DNA from: Streptomyces sp. SID12501
GTDB taxonomy: Bacteria; Actinomycetota; Actinomycetes; Streptomycetales; Streptomycetaceae
Reading direction: 5' to 3'
Assembly: GCF_010550245.1 (NCBI RefSeq)
Contig: NZ_JAAGLU010000005.1
Coordinates: 62,001-126,000, forward strand
DNA: 64,000 nt
Shown here: piece after piece, positions 60,447 through 64,000 of the stretch
Numbering within the stretch: the first letter of the stretch is position 1
Layout of the letters: every line of letters starts with the position of its first letter
Notes under the pieces: model-generated
What the model saw: the letters and a program-made list of their open reading frames with translations, nothing else
The model's database searches: none
Told to the model about the DNA's origin: nothing
Made by a program: the position numbers and the translations under genes

Positions 60447-60893
60447 ATGAAGGTCAAGTTCATGAAGCGGCGCACGGCGACGATGGTGGCCGCCGCCTTC
60501 GCGGCCGGAGCGCTGTTCGCGGTCGCGGTCCCCGGCACGGCCGAGGCCCAGTCGGGCTCCCGTATCTGCGGGAACTACTGGAAGGGCTACTACAACAACG
60601 GCCAGAAGGAAGTCACCTGGTCCCGGGTGATCGAGGTCCCCAAGAGTGACGGCGTCTCCTGCGACGTCGCCATCAACAGGACCGACAGGGTCGGGAACCC
60701 TCCGCAGGAGACCGTGAACCTCGGTGTGAAGTGGGGTGCCCGACAGCGGCTGCAGAACGTGACCTGCGAGTACTTCTCCCAGGAGATCCTCGACTCCAAG
60801 CACGGGGACGACGTCTGCAACAGCATGCTGCGCGCTGACAACGTGTTCCAGGTCAAGAACCGCACCATCAGCCAGTTCTACGTCAAGGCCTGA
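60447..60893 (+). CDS. small secreted four-Cys protein (type A')
   Basis: Paralogue of the type A protein, 148 aa. Signal peptide about 1-34 (TATMVAAAFAAGALFAVAV, ending GTAEAQ), then the same SGSRICGNYW start and four Cys (RICGNY, VSCDVA, VTCEYF, DVCNSM), ending VFQVKNRTISQFYVKA. Outside those motifs it has diverged from type A, so the A pair is older than the B pair. ATG with AAGGAGGT 5 bp upstream, an unusually strong site. The leader (60360-60420) is a run of CTCCCC. Followed by the terminator at 60904-60943. Confidence 0.8.
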   Translation: MKVKFMKRRTATMVAAAFAAGALFAVAVPGTAEAQSGSRICGNYWKGYYNNGQKEVTWSRVIEVPKSDGVSCDVAINRTDRVGNPPQETVNLGVKWGARQRLQNVTCEYFSQEILDSKHGDDVCNSMLRADNVFQVKNRTISQFYVKA

Positions 60894-60903
60894 TCCTGCG
60901 GCC

Positions 60904-60943
60904 CGGTTGCCCGACTCCCGCCCCACCGGGAGTCGGGCAACCG
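60904..60943 (+). terminator. perfect 16-bp stem terminator of the secreted-protein island
   Basis: Arms 60904-60919 (CGGTTGCCCGACTCCC) and 60928-60943 with an 8-nt loop, 10 bp past the type A' stop. No T-run. It closes the four-gene unit. Confidence 0.8.
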
Positions 60944-61146
60944 CCGGTTCACAGCTGGGAGGCTCTCACCTCGCCTCCACTGCCTTCATCCACATGAGCG
61001 CAACGGCCGGCATGGGGTTGGCCAAGCCATGGGACACCGAAACCGCGCATTGCCGCCCGGTTGCCGGGCCTTGAGAAACGCATCGCCCGGGCTCTACCCT
61101 CAGGGCAGCGATATCTCTGACTGAGTCAACTGTCTCTGCCTGTGCG

Positions 61147-61200
61147 CCTGCCCCTGCCCCTGCCCCTGCCCCTGCCCCTGCCCCTGCCCCTGCCCCTGCC
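61147..61200 (+). repeat. (CCTGCC)9 hexanucleotide microsatellite
   Basis: Nine exact copies of CCTGCC in tandem, 13 bp before the AAGGTGG ribosome site of the MarR-GNAT gene. Exact repeats of this length can gain or lose units by slippage, changing the distance between promoter and start without shifting a frame. Confidence 0.9.
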
Positions 61201-61223
61201 CCCAGTCGTCAGCAAGGTGGCCC

Positions 61224-62189
61224 GTGACCGTTCAGGACATCCGTTCCTTCAACCGCTTCTACACGAACGTCATCGGCGCCCTCGACTACAGCAGCCGCCT
61301 CTACGCCCCCTACACCCTCACCGAGGCCCGCGTCCTCTACGAGCTCGCGCACTCCACCCGTACCGACGCCGTCGATCTCCGCGCCGAACTCACCCTGGAC
61401 GCCGGGTACTTGAGCCGCATCCTCAACAGGTTCGAGCAGGACGAGCTGATCGAGCGGGCGCCCTCCGAGCGGGATCCCCGGCGGCGGCATGTCACGCTCA
61501 CCGTGCGCGGGCGCGAGACCGCCCACCTGTTGAACGAGCGGTCCGCCGAGGCCATCGCCTCCCTGCTCGCCACCGTCCCGGCCGCCGACCGGCCCCGGCT
61601 CACGGAGGCACTGCACACGGTCCGCTCGCTCCTCTCGGACGGCCGGCCCCCGCGCCGCGAGGACGTCGTGCTGCGTGAGCCCGACCCCGGTGACCTGGGC
61701 TGGATCGTGCAGCGCAACGCGGCGCTGTACGCGGCCGAGTACGGCTTCAACACCGACTACGAGGGCCTGGTCGCCCGAATCGTCGCCGACTTCGCCGAGG
61801 ACCACGACCCGCACCTCGAACGGGTGTGGATCGCCGAGCTGGACGGGCGGCCCGTCGGGTGCGTGATGTGCGTACGGGACGAGGCGCCCGGGACGGCCCG
61901 GCTGCGGCTGCTGCTCGTCGAGCCGGAGGCGCGCGGGCTCGGTATCGGCGACCGGCTCGTCGAGGCCGTCGTCGGCTTCGCTCGCGAGGTCGGCTACCGC
62001 GAACTCGTCCTGTGGACCAACGACGTACTCACCGCCGCTCGCCAGATCTACCAGCGCCACGGCTTCGTCCTCGCCGACGAGAAGCCCCACCGCTCCTTCG
62101 GCAGGGATCTGGTCGGCCAGGACTGGCGACTGGATCTCCACGCGGCGACGGAAACGATGGAAACGACTGAAAGGTGGAGTGACGGATAG
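61224..62189 (+). CDS. MarR-type regulator fused to a GNAT acetyltransferase
   Basis: A 321-aa two-domain protein. Residues 1-145: MarR winged HTH (YTLTEARVLYELAHSTRTDAVDLRAELTLDAGYLSRILNRFEQDELIERAPSERDPRRRHVTLT). Residues about 155-300: GNAT domain, with VWIAELDGRPVGCVMCV, LLLVEPEARGLGIGDRLVE (acetyl-CoA loop RGLGIG) and a YQRHGFVLADEKPH ending. Such fusions are known and may acetylate a ligand or protein in response to it. GTG start with AAGGTGG upstream. The hydrophilic tail (TETMETTERW) is encoded by ACGGAAACG repeats. The next gene begins 10 bp downstream. Confidence 0.9.
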   Translation: MTVQDIRSFNRFYTNVIGALDYSSRLYAPYTLTEARVLYELAHSTRTDAVDLRAELTLDAGYLSRILNRFEQDELIERAPSERDPRRRHVTLTVRGRETAHLLNERSAEAIASLLATVPAADRPRLTEALHTVRSLLSDGRPPRREDVVLREPDPGDLGWIVQRNAALYAAEYGFNTDYEGLVARIVADFAEDHDPHLERVWIAELDGRPVGCVMCVRDEAPGTARLRLLLVEPEARGLGIGDRLVEAVVGFAREVGYRELVLWTNDVLTAARQIYQRHGFVLADEKPHRSFGRDLVGQDWRLDLHAATETMETTERWSDG

Positions 62190-62199
62190 GGTCCCCTGT

Positions 62200-63000
62200 A
62201 TGAAACTGGCGTTCTCCACCCTCGGCGTGCCCGGTCTCCCCGTCACCGATGTCCTGCGGCTCGCGACCACCCACGGCTACCACGGCATCGAACTGCGCAC
62301 GCATCCCGAAGAACCCGTCCACCTCGGTCTCGGCCTCGCCGAGCGAGCCGATGTGGCCGCCGAGTTCAAGGCGTCAGGCGTCGAGATCCTCGGCCTCGCC
62401 GGGTACGTGCGCGTCGCGGCCCCCGGCGACGACGAGCCCGTGCTCGCGGAGCTCCGCGCGCTTCTCGAACTCGCCCGCGACCTGGGTGCCCCCTTCGTGC
62501 GCGTCTTCCCCGGCGGCGGCACCGACCAGAGCCCCGAGGAGGCTGACGCGACGGCGGCCCGGAGGCTCGGCAGGGCCGCCGAGTACGCGGGCGACTACGG
62601 CGTACGCATCCTCCTGGAGACCCACGACTCGCATCGCACGGGCGCCGACGCGATCCGCATCCTGGGCCCGGTCGGCCACCGTCAGGCGGGCGCGCTGTGG
62701 GACGTCATGCACACCTGGCTCGGCGGTGAGCAGCCGTCGGACAGCTTCGCGGCCCTCTCCCCACACCTTGGATACGTGCAGGTCAAGGACATCGTCTCGG
62801 CCGAGGACACCACCCCGGTGGCACTGGGCGCCGGAGTCCTGCCGCTCGCCGAGTGCGTCGAGGTCCTCTCCCGGCACAACTGGGACGGCTGGCTGTGCTG
62901 GGAGTACGAGAAGCGGTGGTACGAGGCCGCCGCACCCCTGGAGGGCCTGCTGAGCGCCGGCCGCGAGCACCTCGCGCGGCTGCTCAACGAGTCGGCCTGA
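62200..63000 (+). CDS. sugar phosphate isomerase/epimerase (TIM barrel)
   Basis: A 266-aa AP-endonuclease-2-like barrel: MKLAFSTLGVPGLPVTDVLRLATTHGYHGIELRTHPEE at the start, VRILLETHDSHRTGADA with the metal Glu and His, ALWDVMHTWLGGEQPS with Asp/His, and GWLCWEYEKRWYE with the last Glu. Expected divalent-metal aldose/ketose isomerase or epimerase; substrate unknown. ATG 62200 chosen, with AGGGTC upstream; GTG 62179 would overlap the MarR-GNAT stop. It is likely co-transcribed with the MarR-GNAT gene. Confidence 0.87.
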   Translation: MKLAFSTLGVPGLPVTDVLRLATTHGYHGIELRTHPEEPVHLGLGLAERADVAAEFKASGVEILGLAGYVRVAAPGDDEPVLAELRALLELARDLGAPFVRVFPGGGTDQSPEEADATAARRLGRAAEYAGDYGVRILLETHDSHRTGADAIRILGPVGHRQAGALWDVMHTWLGGEQPSDSFAALSPHLGYVQVKDIVSAEDTTPVALGAGVLPLAECVEVLSRHNWDGWLCWEYEKRWYEAAAPLEGLLSAGREHLARLLNESA

Positions 63001-63007
63001 TACAGGG

Positions 63008-64000
63008 TCAGGGCCGGCCGAGTACGGTCCGCAGCTCCGCGAACGCCTCGTGGAACCCGGGGAACGTCTTCCGTACGCACCCCGGGTCGTCGAAGGTGAT
63101 CCCGGGGGTGCGCAGGCCGGTCACCGCGAAGGACATGACGATGCGGTGGTCGCCGTACGACTTGATGTCCGTGTCCGGGGCGGGAGCCGTGCCGGGCGGA
63201 CAGGGGTGGATCTCGATCCAGTCGGGGCCAGTCTCCACCCTCACCCCCAGCCGTCGGAGGTTCTCCGCGCAGGCCTCCAGACGGTCGCACTCCTTCACGC
63301 GCGTGTTGGCCACGTCCTCGATGCGTACGGGGCCGGAGGCGAAGGGGGCGAGGGCGGCCAGGGTGGGCATGGTGTCGGAGATGTCCCGCATGTTGACCGT
63401 CAGGCCCCGAAGCTCGCCGGTTCCGGTGACCGTCGTACGGTCGTCGGCGATCTCCACCCGTGCGCCCATCCGGCGCAGTACGTCGACGAAGCCCAGGTCG
63501 CCCTGGAGCGCGCCGGTGCCGAGGCCGGGGACCGTCACCTCGCCGCCGGTGAGGGCCGCCGCCGCGAAGAAATAGCTGGAGGTCGAGGCGTCGGGCTCGA
63601 TGGCGTAGGTGGTGGCCCGGTAGCCGCCGGGCGGGACCACGAACACGTTGCCCTCCCTTCGTACCTCCGCGCCGAACGCCCGCATCATCGCGATGGTGAT
63701 CTCCACATAGGGCGCCGAGACGAGGTCCGTCACATGGATGCGCAGGCCCTCGCGGGTCAGGGGGCCCAGGAGGAGAAGTGCGGTGAGGTACTGGGAGGAC
63801 TGCCCGGCGTCCAGGGTGACCTCCCCGCCCTCCACGCCCGCCGCGACGACGGTCAGCGGGTGGTGTCCCTCCGCCTCCTCGTGCCGCAGGTCCACGCCCA
63901 GGTCGCGCAGGGCGCGGGTGAGGGGGGCGAGGGGGCGGCGGCGCATCTGGGGGGAGGCGTCGAAGCGGTAGGTGCCGTGGCCGGCGGCGGCGAGGGTCGG
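63008..64000 (-). CDS. aroA: 3-phosphoshikimate 1-carboxyvinyltransferase (5' part outside the window)
   Basis: C-terminal 330 or so residues of EPSP synthase, which condenses shikimate 3-phosphate with PEP. The frame is open to the window edge (visible start ...FDASPQMRRRPL). Motifs: GQSSQYLTALLLLGPL, SYFFAAAALTGG, DLGFVDVLRRMGA, NMRDISDTMPTLAALAPFA with the catalytic Asp, RVKECDRL and YGDHRIVMSFAV (PEP site), ending PGFHEAF. It is convergent with the isomerase gene, 7 bp apart. Streptomyces can carry a second aroA; whether this is the housekeeping copy cannot be told here. Confidence 0.95.
   Translation of the reverse strand, partial: PTLAAAGHGTYRFDASPQMRRRPLAPLTRALRDLGVDLRHEEAEGHHPLTVVAAGVEGGEVTLDAGQSSQYLTALLLLGPLTREGLRIHVTDLVSAPYVEITIAMMRAFGAEVRREGNVFVVPPGGYRATTYAIEPDASTSSYFFAAAALTGGEVTVPGLGTGALQGDLGFVDVLRRMGARVEIADDRTTVTGTGELRGLTVNMRDISDTMPTLAALAPFASGPVRIEDVANTRVKECDRLEACAENLRRLGVRVETGPDWIEIHPCPPGTAPAPDTDIKSYGDHRIVMSFAVTGLRTPGITFDDPGCVRKTFPGFHEAFAELRTVLGRP

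Larger units (their letters stand above)
60894..61223 (+). other. spacer upstream of the MarR-GNAT gene
   Basis: After the terminator at 60904-60943 no gene is seen in this 330-bp gap. It contains a GC-poor stretch ending GATATCTCTGACTGAGTCAACTG (about 61109-61131) and the (CCTGCC)9 array (61147-61200) right before the ribosome site of the MarR-GNAT gene. Confidence 0.5.

Overview
The window is chromosomal DNA from a Streptomyces or a very close relative. GC is very high, third codon positions are almost all G or C, many genes start with GTG and overlap their neighbour in GTGA or ATGA junctions, and the region carries genes for aerial-hypha surface proteins (a chaplin and three rodlins). The gene order chaplin, divergent rodlins, acyl-CoA ligase, mmsA, copper ATPase, citrate synthase, RecD-like helicase, ribose operon resembles the corresponding part of the S. 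coelicolor core chromosome (from memory, not searched). No tRNA or rRNA genes, insertion sequences, prophage genes or CRISPR arrays were seen.

Layout. 1-13.9 kb: a Wzx/Wzy-type surface polysaccharide cluster: GT4 glycosyltransferase, polyprenyl-phosphate sugar transferase, Wzy-like polymerase, MurJ/Wzx-like flippase, deacetylase, second GT4, Wzz-like protein and a GNAT/FemAB-like acyltransferase. It is followed by a secreted GH26-like glycosidase on the opposite strand, then an ATP-grasp enzyme and a flavoprotein. A perfect 20-bp hairpin closes it. 14-18.6 kb: surface-coat genes: an LPPTG cell-wall-anchored protein with a PPTK repeat stalk, a short chaplin, three rodlins and an LCP-family lipoprotein. 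18.6-28.9 kb: long-chain acyl-CoA ligase, secreted chorismate mutase, VWA lipoprotein, an ABC permease paired with an unusual hydrolase/ABC-ATPase fusion, a broken GNAT gene and a ComB-like phosphatase.

29-35.8 kb: an inositol catabolism operon (iolC, Cgl0159-type aldolase, a truncated iolB, iolD, mmsA) transcribed leftwards from a palindrome-bearing control region, with iolE divergent. 36.2-42.5 kb: small HTH protein, alcohol dehydrogenase, a copper module (CsoR-type operator, copZ, copA), a gene-poor stretch with strong hairpins, and citrate synthase. 42.5-51 kb: RecD2-like helicase, then the ribose operon lacI-rbsA-rbsCB(fused)-rbsK-rbsD behind twin LacI-type operators. 51-56.7 kb: a DHFR-like protein and a divergent LacI-controlled operon (Gfo/Idh dehydrogenase, DUF993 aldolase-like protein, TIM-barrel isomerase). 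56.7-64 kb: a small membrane protein, a SnoaL-like protein, an island of four small secreted proteins arranged A-B-B'-A', a MarR-GNAT fusion, another TIM-barrel isomerase and the 3' part of aroA.

The least explained items are the A-B-B'-A' secreted protein island, the hydrolase/ABC-ATPase fusion, the chaplin-less LPPTG protein beside the chaplin and rodlins, and the iolB remnant that still couples iolD translation.
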